64,000 bases of DNA from Streptomyces lasiicapitis (GTDB lineage: Bacteria; Actinomycetota; Actinomycetes; Streptomycetales; Streptomycetaceae). The notes below the pieces were generated by a model. The model made no database searches, had not been told where the DNA came from, and worked only from the letters and a program-made list of their open reading frames with translations. The stretch covers positions 124,001 to 188,000 of the forward strand of contig NZ_BMNG01000014.1 in NCBI RefSeq assembly GCF_014646335.1. Reading direction: 5' to 3'. Below are positions 1 through 8,502 of the stretch, in pieces. The translations under genes and the position numbers were made by a program. How positions within the stretch are numbered: position 1 is the stretch's first letter; each line of letters begins with the position of its first letter.

Positions 1-166
1 CCTGCGGGTGCGTGAACTCGTCGTCGTCGCCCCGCTGATCGCGCTCCTCATCAGCCTCGGCGTCTACCCGAAGCCGCTCACCGACCTGGTGAACCCGGCG
101 GTCGAGCACACCATGTCCGACGTACAGAAGAAGGACCCCAAGCCCGAGGTGGAGGCCGCCAAGTGA
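1..166 (+). CDS. nuoM: NADH-quinone oxidoreductase subunit M, C-terminal end only
   Basis: The window opens inside a reading frame that closes with TGA at 164-166. The visible 54 residues hold one hydrophobic helix (LVVVAPLIALLISLG) followed by YPKPL and a Lys/Glu-rich cytoplasmic tail ending EVEAAK, which is the usual C-terminus of actinobacterial NuoM, a proton-pumping antiporter-like subunit of complex I. The stop overlaps the GTG start of nuoN, so the two are translationally coupled as the last two cistrons of a nuo operon whose upstream part lies outside the window. Identity rests on this fragment plus the nuoN neighbour. Confidence 0.85.
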   Translation, partial: LRVRELVVVAPLIALLISLGVYPKPLTDLVNPAVEHTMSDVQKKDPKPEVEAAK

Positions 167-1815
167 GTGCGACAGCCGTCCACAACCTGTGGACAATGGC
201 GGCGGCGGATCCGATCGACAAGATCGACGCGCCGAACATCGAGTACGGCCAGCTGGCACCGACCCTGATCGTCATCGGTGCCGCCGTCATCGGAGTGCTC
301 GTCGAAGCCTTCGTGCCGCGCAAGTCCCGTTACTACGCCCAGCTCTTCGTGTCCGTCGTCGCGCTGACCGCAGCGTTCGCCGCGGTCGTCGCCCTCGCCT
401 CCAGCGGGTACGGCACCACGAAGGCCCGGATCGCGGCGATGGGCGCGATCGCGGTCGACGGCCCCGCGCTCTTCCTGCAGGGCACCATTCTGCTGGCCGG
501 CCTGGTCGCGATCTTCACGTTCGCGGAACGCAGGCTCGACCCGGTGGCGCACGGCAACCGGATCGACTCCTTCGTGGCGCAGGCCGGCGCCGTGCCCGGC
601 AGCGAGGGCGAACAGGCCGCCACCAAGGCCGGGTTCACCACCACCGAGGTGTTCCCACTGGCGCTCTTCGCCATCGGCGGCATGCTGGTCTTCCCGTCGG
701 CGAACGACCTGCTGACCCTCTTCATCGCCCTGGAAGTCTTCTCGCTGCCGCTGTACCTGCTGTGCGCCCTGGCGCGCCGCAAGCGGCTCATGTCGCAGGA
801 AGCGGCCGTGAAGTACTTCCTCCTGGGAGCGTTCGCCTCCGCGTTCACGCTGTTCGGCATCGCGCTGATCTACGGCTACGCGGGCTCGGTGACGTACGGC
901 ACCGTCGCCAAGGTCGTCGACGGGACCCTCACCACCGTCGACCCCGCCCTCGCGGGCACCATGGGCAACGACGCGCTGCTCCTCATCGGCTCCGCGATGA
1001 TCGTGATGGGGCTGCTGTTCAAGGTCGGCGCGGTGCCGTTCCACATGTGGACGCCCGACGTCTACCAGGGCGCGCCCACGCCGGTCACGGGCTTCATGGC
1101 GGCGGCGACGAAGGTGGCCGCGTTCGGCGCGCTCCTGCGCCTGCTGTACGTCGTGCTTCCGGGGCTGCGCTGGGACTGGCGTCCTGTGATGTTCGGCGTC
1201 GCCGTGATCACGATGCTGGGCGGCGCGATCGTCGCGATCACCCAGACCGACATCAAGCGGCTCCTCGCGTACTCCTCGATCGCGCACGCAGGCTTCATCC
1301 TCGCCGGTGTCATCGCGACGACGGAGGACGGCGTCTCGTCGGTGCTGTTCTACCTGGGCGCGTACTCGTTCGTGACGATCGGCGCGTTCGCGGTGGTCAC
1401 GCTGGTGCGGGACGCGGGCGGCGAGGCGACGCACCTGTCGAAGTGGGCGGGGCTCGGCCGCCGCTCCCCGCTGGTCGCCGCGGTGTTCGCGGTCTTCCTG
1501 CTCGCCTTCGCGGGCATTCCGCTGACCTCCGGGTTCTCCGGGAAGTTCGCGGTGTTCAAGGCGGCGGCGGAGGGCGGCGCGGGCTCCCTTGTCGTGGTCG
1601 GTGTGATTTCGTCCGCGATCGCGGCGTTCTTCTACATCCGCGTGATCGTCCTGATGTTCTTCAGCGAGCCGAAGGCGGACGGCCCGACGGTCGCCGTGCC
1701 GTCGCCGCTGACGATGACGGCGATCGGGGTCGGCGTCGCGGTGACGCTGGTGCTCGGTGTGGCGCCGCAGTACTTCCTCGATCTGGCCGGGCAGGCGGGA
1801 GTCTTCGTCCGGTAG
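163..1815 (+). CDS. nuoN: NADH-quinone oxidoreductase subunit N
   Basis: A 550-residue polytopic membrane protein of the antiporter-like proton-translocating family (NuoL/M/N). Diagnostic stretches are the family signature around residues 285-310 (KVGAVPFHMWTPDVYQGAPT), the LLAYSSIAHAGF segment near residue 370, and the helix-breaking lysines of these subunits. It acts in the cytoplasmic membrane as one of the pumping subunits of complex I, passing electrons to menaquinone. The GTG start overlaps the nuoM stop. It is the last gene of the operon: a strong hairpin follows about 55 nt after the stop. An acidic/Ala-rich loop near residues 145-160 is an ordinary actinobacterial feature. A paralogue occurs at 49371. 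Confidence 0.96.
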   Translation: MSATAVHNLWTMAAADPIDKIDAPNIEYGQLAPTLIVIGAAVIGVLVEAFVPRKSRYYAQLFVSVVALTAAFAAVVALASSGYGTTKARIAAMGAIAVDGPALFLQGTILLAGLVAIFTFAERRLDPVAHGNRIDSFVAQAGAVPGSEGEQAATKAGFTTTEVFPLALFAIGGMLVFPSANDLLTLFIALEVFSLPLYLLCALARRKRLMSQEAAVKYFLLGAFASAFTLFGIALIYGYAGSVTYGTVAKVVDGTLTTVDPALAGTMGNDALLLIGSAMIVMGLLFKVGAVPFHMWTPDVYQGAPTPVTGFMAAATKVAAFGALLRLLYVVLPGLRWDWRPVMFGVAVITMLGGAIVAITQTDIKRLLAYSSIAHAGFILAGVIATTEDGVSSVLFYLGAYSFVTIGAFAVVTLVRDAGGEATHLSKWAGLGRRSPLVAAVFAVFLLAFAGIPLTSGFSGKFAVFKAAAEGGAGSLVVVGVISSAIAAFFYIRVIVLMFFSEPKADGPTVAVPSPLTMTAIGVGVAVTLVLGVAPQYFLDLAGQAGVFVR

Positions 1816-1869
1816 GCGGGGCTTTCCGGCCCGGGGCTTCGGCTCCGCCGGGCCTGTTCGCGTACGGTG

Positions 1870-1905
1870 CCGCCCGGCACCCCGGTTCCGCGGGGTGCCG
1901 GGCGG
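1870..1905 (+). terminator. Hairpin terminator of the first nuo operon
   Basis: Perfect 15-bp arms (1870-1884 and 1891-1905, starting CCGCCCGGCACCCC) surround a 6-nt loop, about 55 nt after the nuoN stop. There is no T-run, which is common for high-GC terminators. Just downstream (about 1919-1960) CGTACG-like hexamers recur at roughly 10-bp intervals; I assign them no function. Confidence 0.7.
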
Positions 1906-2090
1906 TGGCGTGTGCGGGGGCGTACGGGCCGTACGCGCGGTCGTACGTGTCGTGCGTGCGCCATGGCGCATTCGTCATACCGCGGCGGCGAGCCTGTGGA
2001 TAACTTCGAGGAGTGTCGGCGCGGACCCCTATCGTGGACGCAGTGGTGGAAGCACGCGGTGGTCGAGCCGTGACGTACGGGGGCTGGGCG

Positions 2091-4121
2091 ATGTATGGGA
2101 TCGGTGGCATGACAGAGATGGACGAGGGCGCGAGCCCCTTCGCGGACCCGGACCCGTTCGAGGACCCCTTCGAGGATCCGTTCGGGGACGAGGACCCGTT
2201 CGCGCCCGCGGAGGCTTCCGTGAGCGCGGGCACGCGTGCGGGCGTGGGCTCGGGGCCGGTCGGCTCCGCGGCCGCGGGGGGCGGCGACCCCGTGAGCACG
2301 CTGAACCGCGTGTTCGGGTACGACTCGTTCCGCGGCGAGCAGGAAGCGATCATCGAGCACGTGGTCGCGGGCGGTGACGCGGTCGTCCTCATGCCGACCG
2401 GCGGCGGCAAGTCCCTGTGCTACCAGATCCCGGCGCTCGTCAGGCCGGGCACGGGTGTCGTCGTGTCCCCGCTCATCGCGCTGATGCAGGACCAGGTGGA
2501 CGCGCTGCGGGCGCTCGGCGTGCGGGCCGGGTTCATGAACTCGACGCAGGACTTCGACGAGCGCCGCGTGGTGGAGGCGGAGCTCCTCGCGGGTGAGCTG
2601 GACGTGCTGTATCTCGCCCCGGAGCGGCTGCGTCTGGACACCACTCTCGACCTGCTCTCGCGGGCTACGATCTCCGTCTTCGCCATCGACGAGGCCCACT
2701 GCGTCGCCCAGTGGGGCCACGACTTCCGCCCCGACTATCTGGCCCTGTCCGTCCTCGGCGAGCGCTGGCCGGACGTGCCCCGCATCGCCCTGACGGCGAC
2801 GGCGACGGACGCCACCCACCGCGAGATCACCCAGCGCCTGGCCATGCCGGACGCCAAGCACTTCGTGGCGAGCTTCGACCGGCCGAACATCCAGTACCGG
2901 ATCGTGCCGAAGGCGGACCCGAAGAAGCAGCTCCTGACGTTCCTGAAGGAGGAGCACGACGGCGACGCGGGCATCGTCTACTGCCTCTCGCGCAACGGCG
3001 TGGAGCGGACCGCCGAGTTCCTGTGCGCGCACGGCGTGCGGGCGGTGCCGTACCACGCCGGTCTGGACAGCGGGACGCGCGCGCTGCACCAGTCGCGGTT
3101 CCTGCGGGAGGACGGCCTGGTGGTCGTCGCCACGATCGCCTTCGGCATGGGCATCGACAAGCCGGACGTCCGCTTCGTGGCCCACCTGGACCTGCCCAAG
3201 TCGGTCGAGGGGTACTACCAGGAGACGGGCCGCGCGGGCCGCGACGGGCTGCCCTCGACGGCCTGGATGGCGTACGGACTGCAGGACGTCGTCCAGCAGC
3301 GGAAGATGATCCAGGGCAGCGAGGGCGACGAGGCGTTCCGGCGCCGCGCCGCCGCCCACCTGGACGCCATGCTGGCCCTCTGCGAGACCGTCCAGTGCCG
3401 CCGCACCCAGCTCCTGACCTACTTCGGCCAGGACCCCACGGCCTCCAACTGCGGCAACTGCGACACCTGCCTCATCCCGCCGGAGACCTGGGACGCGACG
3501 GTGGCCTCGCAGAAGCTCCTGTCGACGGTGGTGCGGCTGAAGCGGGAGCGCGGCCAGAAGTTCGGCGCGGGCCAGATCATCGACATCCTGCTCGGCCGCA
3601 GAACGGCCAAGGTCATCCAGTTCGACCACGACCAGCTGTCCGTCTTCGGCATCGGCGAGGAGCTGGGCGAGGGCGAATGGCGGGGCGTGGTGCGGCAGTT
3701 GCTGGCCCAGGGGCTGCTCGCCGTCGAGGGGGAGTACGGGACGCTGGTGCTGACCGAGGCGAGCGGGGACGTCCTTGGCCGGCAGCGGGAGGTGCCCATG
3801 CGCAAGGAGCCCAAGAAGGCCGCCGGCGGGGGGCGTTCGGGGGCGAAGGGGGAGCGCAAGGCGCGGGCCGCTGCCGCGGTGGCCGAGCTGCCCGAGGAGG
3901 CTGTGGCCGTCTTTGAGGCGTTGCGGGCGTGGCGGGCCGCGCAGGCTCGGGAGCTGGGGGTTCCCGCTTACGTCATCTTCCATGATGCGACGTTGCGGGA
4001 GATTGCTTCCCTGCGGCCCACTTCCGTGGGGGAGCTGGGGGGTATCGGCGGGGTCGGTGAGAAGAAGTTGGCCACGTATGGGGAGGGTGTGCTGGAGGTT
4101 GTGGCGGGGGTGGGGGCGTAG
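2091..4121 (+). CDS. recQ: ATP-dependent DNA helicase RecQ
   Basis: Superfamily 2 helicase that unwinds DNA 3' to 5' in recombination and fork repair. Visible motifs are Walker A (PTGGGKSLCYQIP), DEAH box (IDEAHCVAQWGHDFRPDY), TATATD, and motif VI (YYQETGRAGRDG). A zinc-binding cluster (CETVQCRR followed by CGNCDTC), an RQC winged-helix region and a C-terminal HRDC-like helical domain (VFEALRAWRAAQARE through the final VVAGVGA) complete the full-length RecQ plan. The frame is open from 2013. I prefer the ATG at 2091, preceded by a G-rich SD-like tract; the ATG at 2109 (MTEMDEG) is an equal alternative. The first 60 residues are Asp/Pro/Phe-rich repeats (DPFEDPFEDPFGDEDPF) outside the catalytic core. 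Monocistronic, convergent with the fumarylacetoacetase gene. Confidence 0.93.
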   Translation: MYGIGGMTEMDEGASPFADPDPFEDPFEDPFGDEDPFAPAEASVSAGTRAGVGSGPVGSAAAGGGDPVSTLNRVFGYDSFRGEQEAIIEHVVAGGDAVVLMPTGGGKSLCYQIPALVRPGTGVVVSPLIALMQDQVDALRALGVRAGFMNSTQDFDERRVVEAELLAGELDVLYLAPERLRLDTTLDLLSRATISVFAIDEAHCVAQWGHDFRPDYLALSVLGERWPDVPRIALTATATDATHREITQRLAMPDAKHFVASFDRPNIQYRIVPKADPKKQLLTFLKEEHDGDAGIVYCLSRNGVERTAEFLCAHGVRAVPYHAGLDSGTRALHQSRFLREDGLVVVATIAFGMGIDKPDVRFVAHLDLPKSVEGYYQETGRAGRDGLPSTAWMAYGLQDVVQQRKMIQGSEGDEAFRRRAAAHLDAMLALCETVQCRRTQLLTYFGQDPTASNCGNCDTCLIPPETWDATVASQKLLSTVVRLKRERGQKFGAGQIIDILLGRRTAKVIQFDHDQLSVFGIGEELGEGEWRGVVRQLLAQGLLAVEGEYGTLVLTEASGDVLGRQREVPMRKEPKKAAGGGRSGAKGERKARAAAAVAELPEEAVAVFEALRAWRAAQARELGVPAYVIFHDATLREIASLRPTSVGELGGIGGVGEKKLATYGEGVLEVVAGVGA

Positions 4122-4129
4122 GCCCTGCG

Positions 4130-4316
4130 GGGCTTTCCCCAATCCCGCCCCTTCCCGAAACCGGGGGCTGCCGCCCCCGGACCCCCGCTGTCGGCCTGAA
4201 CGGCCTCGTCCTCAATCGCCGGACGGGCTGGAAAACCCAGCCACACCGGCAAGGTTCAGCCCCTCCGGCGTTTGAGGAGCGGGGGTCTGGGGGCGGAGCC
4301 CCCAGCAGGGACCGCC
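4130..4316. repeat. Dispersed intergenic element, copy A (inverted-pair form)
   Basis: Fills the gap between two convergent genes. The core CGTCCTCAATCGCCGGACGG (about 4206-4225) reappears inverted at about 4256-4284 as CTCCGGCGTTTGAGGAGCG. The outer GGGGGCTGCCGCCCCCGGAC tract is answered by GGGGGCGGAGCCCCCAGC near 4290-4310, so the element can fold into a long stem. Related cores occur at 37712, 56202 and 61608. Likely a bidirectional transcription end. Confidence 0.75.
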
Positions 4317-5624
4317 TCAGCCCCGCGTCGCGGCGATGCGGCCCGATACCTCGCCCAGGCCGATGCGCGTGCCGTCCGGGCCGGGGGCCCACGCGGTCAT
4401 CGTGACGACATCGCCGTCTTCGAGGAACGTCCGCTTTCCGTCGGGGAGTTCGAGCGGGTCGCGTCCGTTCCAGGTCAGCTCGATGAGGGAGCCGAACTGT
4501 TCGGGGGAGGGGCCGCTGACGGTGCCGGAGCCGTAGAGGTCGCCGGTGCGCAGGGAGGCGCCGTTGGCGGTCATGTGGGCGAGCTGCTGGGCGGCGGTCC
4601 AGTAGACGGTGGAGAAGGGGGGTTCGGAGATGACGTGACCGTTGAGGGAGACGGTGATGCGGAGGTCGTAGCCGCCGGGCTCGTCGGCGACGGACTCGGC
4701 GGAGTCGTCGAGGTAGGGCAGGAGCGGCTCGGTGCGCGCCGGCGGGGTGACGCGGGCGGCGTCCAGGGCCTCCAGGGGCGTGATCCAGGCCGAGACGGAG
4801 GTGGCGAAGGACTTGCCGAGGAAGGGGCCGAGCGGGACGTACTCCCAGGCCTGGAGGTCGCGGGCGGACCAGTCGTTGAGGAGGCAGAGCCCGAAGACGT
4901 GCTCGCGGAAGTCGGCGAGGGGCACGGGAGTGCCGAGCGTGGAGGGCGCGCCGACGACGAAGCCGACCTCGGCCTCGATGTCGAGCTTGACGGACGGGCC
5001 GAAGACGGGCGCCGCGTCGGCGGGTGTCTTGCGCTGACCGGTGGGGCGTACCACGTCCGTGCCGGAGACCACAACGGTGCCGGATCGGCCGTGGTAACCG
5101 ATCGGCAGGTGCTTCCAGTTGGGAGTGAGCGGGGTGGGTGCGTCCGGGCGGAACATCCGGCCCAGGTTCGAGGCGTGGTGCTCGGAGGCGTAGAAGTCCA
5201 CGTAGTCCGCGACGTCGAACGGCAGGTGCAGGGTGACGTCGGACAGGGGGTGGAGCAGCGGGCGGACGATGTCGCGGTGGGCCGGGACCGTCACCCAGGC
5301 GGTGAGGGCGCGGCGGACGTCGCTCCACGTGCGGCGGCCAGCGGCGAGCAGCGGGCCCAGCGTGGGCTGGGCGAGCAGCGAGACATAGGGCGAGCCGAGG
5401 GCGGCGGCGGCCGCGCCGGCGTCGAGGACGTACGAACCGAGCCGGACACCGACACGGCGCCCGTCCGGGGCGGCCGCGTGCCCGGAGGCGACGGGGGCAG
5501 AACCAGGCGCTGATCCGGGCGCGGAGTCCGTGGCGGACCCGGCCGGGGAGAAAACTCCGTACGGAAGATTGTGCGGGCCGAAGGGGTCGCCCTCGGGGAG
5601 ATCGAGCGGGTTCTGCTCGGACAT
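4317..5624 (-). CDS. fahA: Fumarylacetoacetase
   Basis: Hydrolyses fumarylacetoacetate to fumarate and acetoacetate, the last step of tyrosine/homogentisate catabolism, in the cytoplasm. Family landmarks are the catalytic-His region YVDFYASEHHASNLGRMFRP, the substrate-loop LPIGYHGRSGTVVVSGTDV, the metal site DIEAEVGFVVG, the NDWSARDLQAWEYVPLGPF stretch, and a C-terminal TMTAWAPGPDGTRIGLGEVSGRI. The frame is open 12 codons further upstream, but the ATG at 5624 gives the usual start (MSEQNPLDLPEGDPFGPHNLPYGVF) and has a GCGAGG ribosome site. At 435 residues it is slightly long because of a Ser/Ala/Pro insert near residues 30-50. No other tyrosine-catabolic gene is adjacent. Confidence 0.95.
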   Translation of the reverse strand: MSEQNPLDLPEGDPFGPHNLPYGVFSPAGSATDSAPGSAPGSAPVASGHAAAPDGRRVGVRLGSYVLDAGAAAAALGSPYVSLLAQPTLGPLLAAGRRTWSDVRRALTAWVTVPAHRDIVRPLLHPLSDVTLHLPFDVADYVDFYASEHHASNLGRMFRPDAPTPLTPNWKHLPIGYHGRSGTVVVSGTDVVRPTGQRKTPADAAPVFGPSVKLDIEAEVGFVVGAPSTLGTPVPLADFREHVFGLCLLNDWSARDLQAWEYVPLGPFLGKSFATSVSAWITPLEALDAARVTPPARTEPLLPYLDDSAESVADEPGGYDLRITVSLNGHVISEPPFSTVYWTAAQQLAHMTANGASLRTGDLYGSGTVSGPSPEQFGSLIELTWNGRDPLELPDGKRTFLEDGDVVTMTAWAPGPDGTRIGLGEVSGRIAATRG

Positions 5625-5817
5625 GCGTGCCTGCCTCGCTTTCCAATCTGAGTGCCTCACACGTTACGTGGGAAGCACGTCCGGGGGCAGTGTCTAAAGA
5701 GTTCGCAATGTCCGGATAAACCTTGGGTGGAATGGTCAGATCCTGCTTAGCTTCCTTGGGGGGACGCGGACAGGGGTGGGTCCGGGTTCGGTGCGGAGGG
5801 GACGCGTGGGGGGACCC

Positions 5818-7098
5818 GTGACCAATTCCAGTGGCCGTGGCCGTGTGGGCTTGCAGCCCGACCGTGAAGTGCCCGGACTCGTCGTGAAGTTCGGTGATTA
5901 CCCGCTGCACCACGGCGGGGTGGGGGCGATCCGCAGTCTCGGGCGCCTCGGCATTCCCATGTTCGCGATCACGGAGGACCGGCACACGCCGGCCGCCGCG
6001 TCGCGCTATCTGACGCGGGCGTTCCCGTGGCCGACCACCGGCACCGAGGACCCCGCGTTCCTGGTGGAGGGGCTGCTGCGGATCGGGCGGCGCATCGGCA
6101 GACCGACGGTGCTGATCCCGACGGACGAGGAAGCGGCGGTGCTGATCGCCGAGCACCAACGGGAGCTGAGCGGGGCGGACTTCGGCGGGTTCCTGTTCCC
6201 GCGCGTGGAGCCCGCGCTGCCGCGGCGGCTCGCCAGCAAGCAGGGCCTGCACGAGCTGTGCGTGGAGCACGGACTCGCCTCGCCCGCGTCGGTGTGCCCG
6301 CAGAGCCAGGACGACATAGAGAAATTCGCGGCGACGGCGCAATTCCCGGTCGTCGCCAAGAACCGGGAGGCGTTCCAGCGCCGCGAACAGCCCGCGGTGA
6401 ACGGCACCACGCGCATCAACACCCCCGAAGGCCTCCTGAAGCTGGCGCCCGGCTGGGGAGAGCGGCCCGGGGTGATCCTCCAGGAGTATCTGCCGCGTGA
6501 GCAGGCCGAGGACTGGGTCGTGCACGCCTATTTCGGCGCGGACTCGACGCCGCTCGCCATGTTCACCGGCGTGAAGGTCCGTTCCTGGCCGCCACACGCG
6601 GGCATGACGGCGAACGCGTACGTCGTGGACAATCCGGAACTCGCCGACCTCGCCGCACGTTTCATCAAACAGATCGGCTTCACCGGCATCATCGACCTCG
6701 ACCTCCGCTTCGACCGCCGCGACGGTCGGTACAAACTGCTCGACTTCAACCCACGCATGGGCGCCCAGTTCCGCCTCTTCGAGAACGAGGCGGGGATCGA
6801 CGTCGTCCGGGCGATGCACCTGCATCTGACCGGCCGCGCCGTCCCCGAGGGGGAGCAGCGCGCGGGACACCGCTATGTCGTGGAGAACATCGATCTGCCC
6901 GCCTATCTCGCCTACCGCCGCAGCGGCTATGTGACGCCGCACGCCCCGGCGCGCGCCAGCGGCACCGAGCTCGCCTGGCTCGCTCCGGACGACATGTTGC
7001 CGTTTTTCACCATGCTCGCGCGTTTGGTACGGCCTGGCGCGAAGCATCTGTACCAACTGTGGCGGACCAACCGCCACGGCAGCACGACCACGAAGTGA
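5818..7098 (+). CDS. ATP-grasp carboxylate-amine ligase-like protein
   Basis: A 426-residue protein with an ATP-grasp plan: an N-terminal pre-ATP domain (LVVKFGDYPLHHGGVGAIRSLGRLGI), a lid/strand region with LIPTDEEAAVL and KQGLHELCVEHGL, the ATP-binding lysine strand FPVVAKNREAFQRR, a hinge VILQEYLPREQAEDW, and the Mg-binding DLDLRFDRRDGRYKLLDFNPRMG (Asp, Glu/Asn positions). It should form a peptide-like or amide bond from a carboxyl phosphate; the substrate is unknown. The closest-looking group is the D-aspartate-ligase-like/carnosine-synthase-like set. The GTG at 5818 follows a G-rich SD; the frame is open to 5776. It is followed after 52 nt by an FAD oxidoreductase, probably as one transcript. 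Confidence 0.82.
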   Translation: MTNSSGRGRVGLQPDREVPGLVVKFGDYPLHHGGVGAIRSLGRLGIPMFAITEDRHTPAAASRYLTRAFPWPTTGTEDPAFLVEGLLRIGRRIGRPTVLIPTDEEAAVLIAEHQRELSGADFGGFLFPRVEPALPRRLASKQGLHELCVEHGLASPASVCPQSQDDIEKFAATAQFPVVAKNREAFQRREQPAVNGTTRINTPEGLLKLAPGWGERPGVILQEYLPREQAEDWVVHAYFGADSTPLAMFTGVKVRSWPPHAGMTANAYVVDNPELADLAARFIKQIGFTGIIDLDLRFDRRDGRYKLLDFNPRMGAQFRLFENEAGIDVVRAMHLHLTGRAVPEGEQRAGHRYVVENIDLPAYLAYRRSGYVTPHAPARASGTELAWLAPDDMLPFFTMLARLVRPGAKHLYQLWRTNRHGSTTTK

Positions 7099-7100
7099 CG

Positions 7101-7127
7101 GTGCGCCCGTGCGACGGCACGGCGCAC
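7101..7127 (+). terminator. Intercistronic hairpin between ATP-grasp and FAD genes
   Basis: GTGCGCCCGTGC (7101-7112), a GACG loop and GCACGGCGCAC (7117-7127) pair with a single bulged base. It sits immediately after the ATP-grasp stop and about 23 nt before the next start. It has no T-run, so it may be an attenuator or RNA-stability stem rather than a full stop. Confidence 0.5.
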
Positions 7128-7150
7128 ATGACGTCCCGGGGAGGGACTTC

Positions 7151-8437
7151 GTGAATCAACCAGTTCAGCCAGACCAGCCATCCCAGCCATCCCAGCCATC
7201 CCAGCCACCCCAATCGGGCCATCCGGCCCCATCGCTCCAACCGGTCGTAGTCATCGGCGCGGGGCCCTACGGCCTGTCCACGGCGGCGCATCTGCGGGCC
7301 CGCGGTGTACGGGTGCGCGTGTTCGGCGAACCCATGGTGAGTTGGGACGCGCACATGCCCGCGGGCATGCTCCTGAAATCGACACCCGTGGCGTCCAGCA
7401 TCGACGCGCCGCAGCGCGGCCACACCCTCGTCGACTACTGCGACGCGGCGGGCCTGCCCCGCCTGATCACCGACGAGGACATCATCCCCGTGGAGACGTT
7501 CGTCGGATACGGACGGTGGTTCCAGGAGAAGCTCGTGCCCGGCCTGGAGCGGGTGCGGGTGGTCTCCGTCGACCAGCGGCAGGCCGGTGGCTTCGAGGTG
7601 AAGCTGGATTCCGGGGAGCAGTTCGCCGCCCGCGCGGTCGTCGTCGCCACCGGCCTGTCCGGCCTCGCCCGGCTGCCGCGCGAGCTCGGCGCGGCAGCGC
7701 CCGACGGCCCTTCGCCCGCGGGCCCCGTCTCGCACAGCGCCCAGCACCACGACCTGACGCGGTACGCGGGCCAGGAGCTGATCGTCGTCGGGGCGGGACA
7801 GTCCGCCCTGGAGACCGCGGTGCTCGCGGCGGAGGCGGGCGCGCGCGTGCGGGTCGTGGCCCGCGGCAGGCGCTCGGTGGCCTTCGGCGGGCCGCCGTGG
7901 GAGCAGCCCAAGCTGCGCCCGGAGTCGCCGTTCGGCCGCGCCTGGTCGCTGTACGCGTTCAGTTACTACGCCCAGGCGTACCGCCATCTCCCCGCCGGCA
8001 CCCGGCACTACCTCACCCGCCGCGTCCTCGGCCCGCTCGGCGCGTGGTGGCTGCGGGAGCGGTTCGAGGGGAAGGTCGAGGCGCGCGAGGTGCGGCGCAT
8101 CGCGACGGCGGGCACGCGCGAGGGCCGCCCCGTCCTCACCGTGGAAACCCTCGGCGGCCGCTCCAGGGAGCTCACCGCCGACCACGTCATCGCCGCGACG
8201 GGATACCGCGTCGACCTCGCCGCCCTCAGCTTCCTCGGCCACGGCCTGCGCGCCCGCCTCGCCGTGAGCCGCGGCACCCCCAAGCTGGGCCCGGGGTACG
8301 CCTCGTCGGTGCCCGGCCTGTACTTCACGGGGATGCTGGCCGGGTCGTCGTACGGCCCGGTGATGCGGTTCGTGTGCGGCACGGAGTTCGCCTCGCCGCG
8401 GCTGGCACGGCACTTGGCGGCGGCGTACCGGAGCTGA
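7151..8437 (+). CDS. FAD-dependent NAD(P)-linked oxidoreductase/monooxygenase
   Basis: Two-dinucleotide-domain flavoprotein. The FAD Rossmann motif VVVIGAGPYGLSTAAHLRARG lies near residue 30, the NAD(P)H motif LIVVGAGQSALETAVLAAEAGA near residue 210, and the ATGY-type motif HVIAATGYRVDLAAL near residue 365. That order is typical of class-B-like/N-hydroxylating monooxygenases and related amine oxidoreductases. The substrate cannot be read. The GTG at 7151 follows GAGGGA; the frame is open to 7109. The first 30 residues are a Gln/Pro/Ser linker encoded by a 9-bp tandem repeat. It is the second gene of a bicistron with the ATP-grasp ligase, which suggests action on the same small molecule. Confidence 0.85.
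   Translation: MNQPVQPDQPSQPSQPSQPPQSGHPAPSLQPVVVIGAGPYGLSTAAHLRARGVRVRVFGEPMVSWDAHMPAGMLLKSTPVASSIDAPQRGHTLVDYCDAAGLPRLITDEDIIPVETFVGYGRWFQEKLVPGLERVRVVSVDQRQAGGFEVKLDSGEQFAARAVVVATGLSGLARLPRELGAAAPDGPSPAGPVSHSAQHHDLTRYAGQELIVVGAGQSALETAVLAAEAGARVRVVARGRRSVAFGGPPWEQPKLRPESPFGRAWSLYAFSYYAQAYRHLPAGTRHYLTRRVLGPLGAWWLRERFEGKVEAREVRRIATAGTREGRPVLTVETLGGRSRELTADHVIAATGYRVDLAALSFLGHGLRARLAVSRGTPKLGPGYASSVPGLYFTGMLAGSSYGPVMRFVCGTEFASPRLARHLAAAYRS
7175..7210 (+). repeat. 9-bp tandem repeat encoding a Gln-Pro-Ser linker
   Basis: Three copies of CAGCCATCC and one of CAGCCACCC run head to tail inside the 5' end of the FAD oxidoreductase gene and encode the QPSQPSQPSQPPQ linker. Being a multiple of three, copy-number change would alter only linker length. 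Confidence 0.85.
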
Positions 8438-8466
8438 CGGTGCCCCGGTCCCGGCGGGGGTGAAGC

Positions 8467-8497
8467 GCGGCCGCCTGTCCCTGCCGACGGCGGCCGC
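8467..8497. terminator. Hairpin between convergent genes
   Basis: GCGGCCGCC (8467-8475) and its exact complement GGCGGCCGC (8489-8497) are separated by 13 nt in the short gap between the FAD oxidoreductase stop and the stop of the opposite-strand small secreted gene. It could serve both strands. Confidence 0.5.
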
Positions 8498-8502
8498 CCG
8501 GC

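Noticed and set aside
1919..1960. CGTACG repeats upstream of recQ as an operator
   Set aside because: CGTACG is frequent in this genome (seen in many coding regions here), and spacing is only roughly regular.
64..1971. Very long minus-strand frame (635 codons) across nuoN, and similar Arg/Pro-rich long frames opposite most genes
   Set aside because: They mirror the high third-position GC of the real genes, have no SD, no domain and no hydrophobic pattern; the opposite strand encodes recognised proteins.
5661..5817. Promoter elements in the fahA/ATP-grasp divergent gap
   Set aside because: TTGGGT-N18-TTAGCT and other candidates are too weak to separate from chance.
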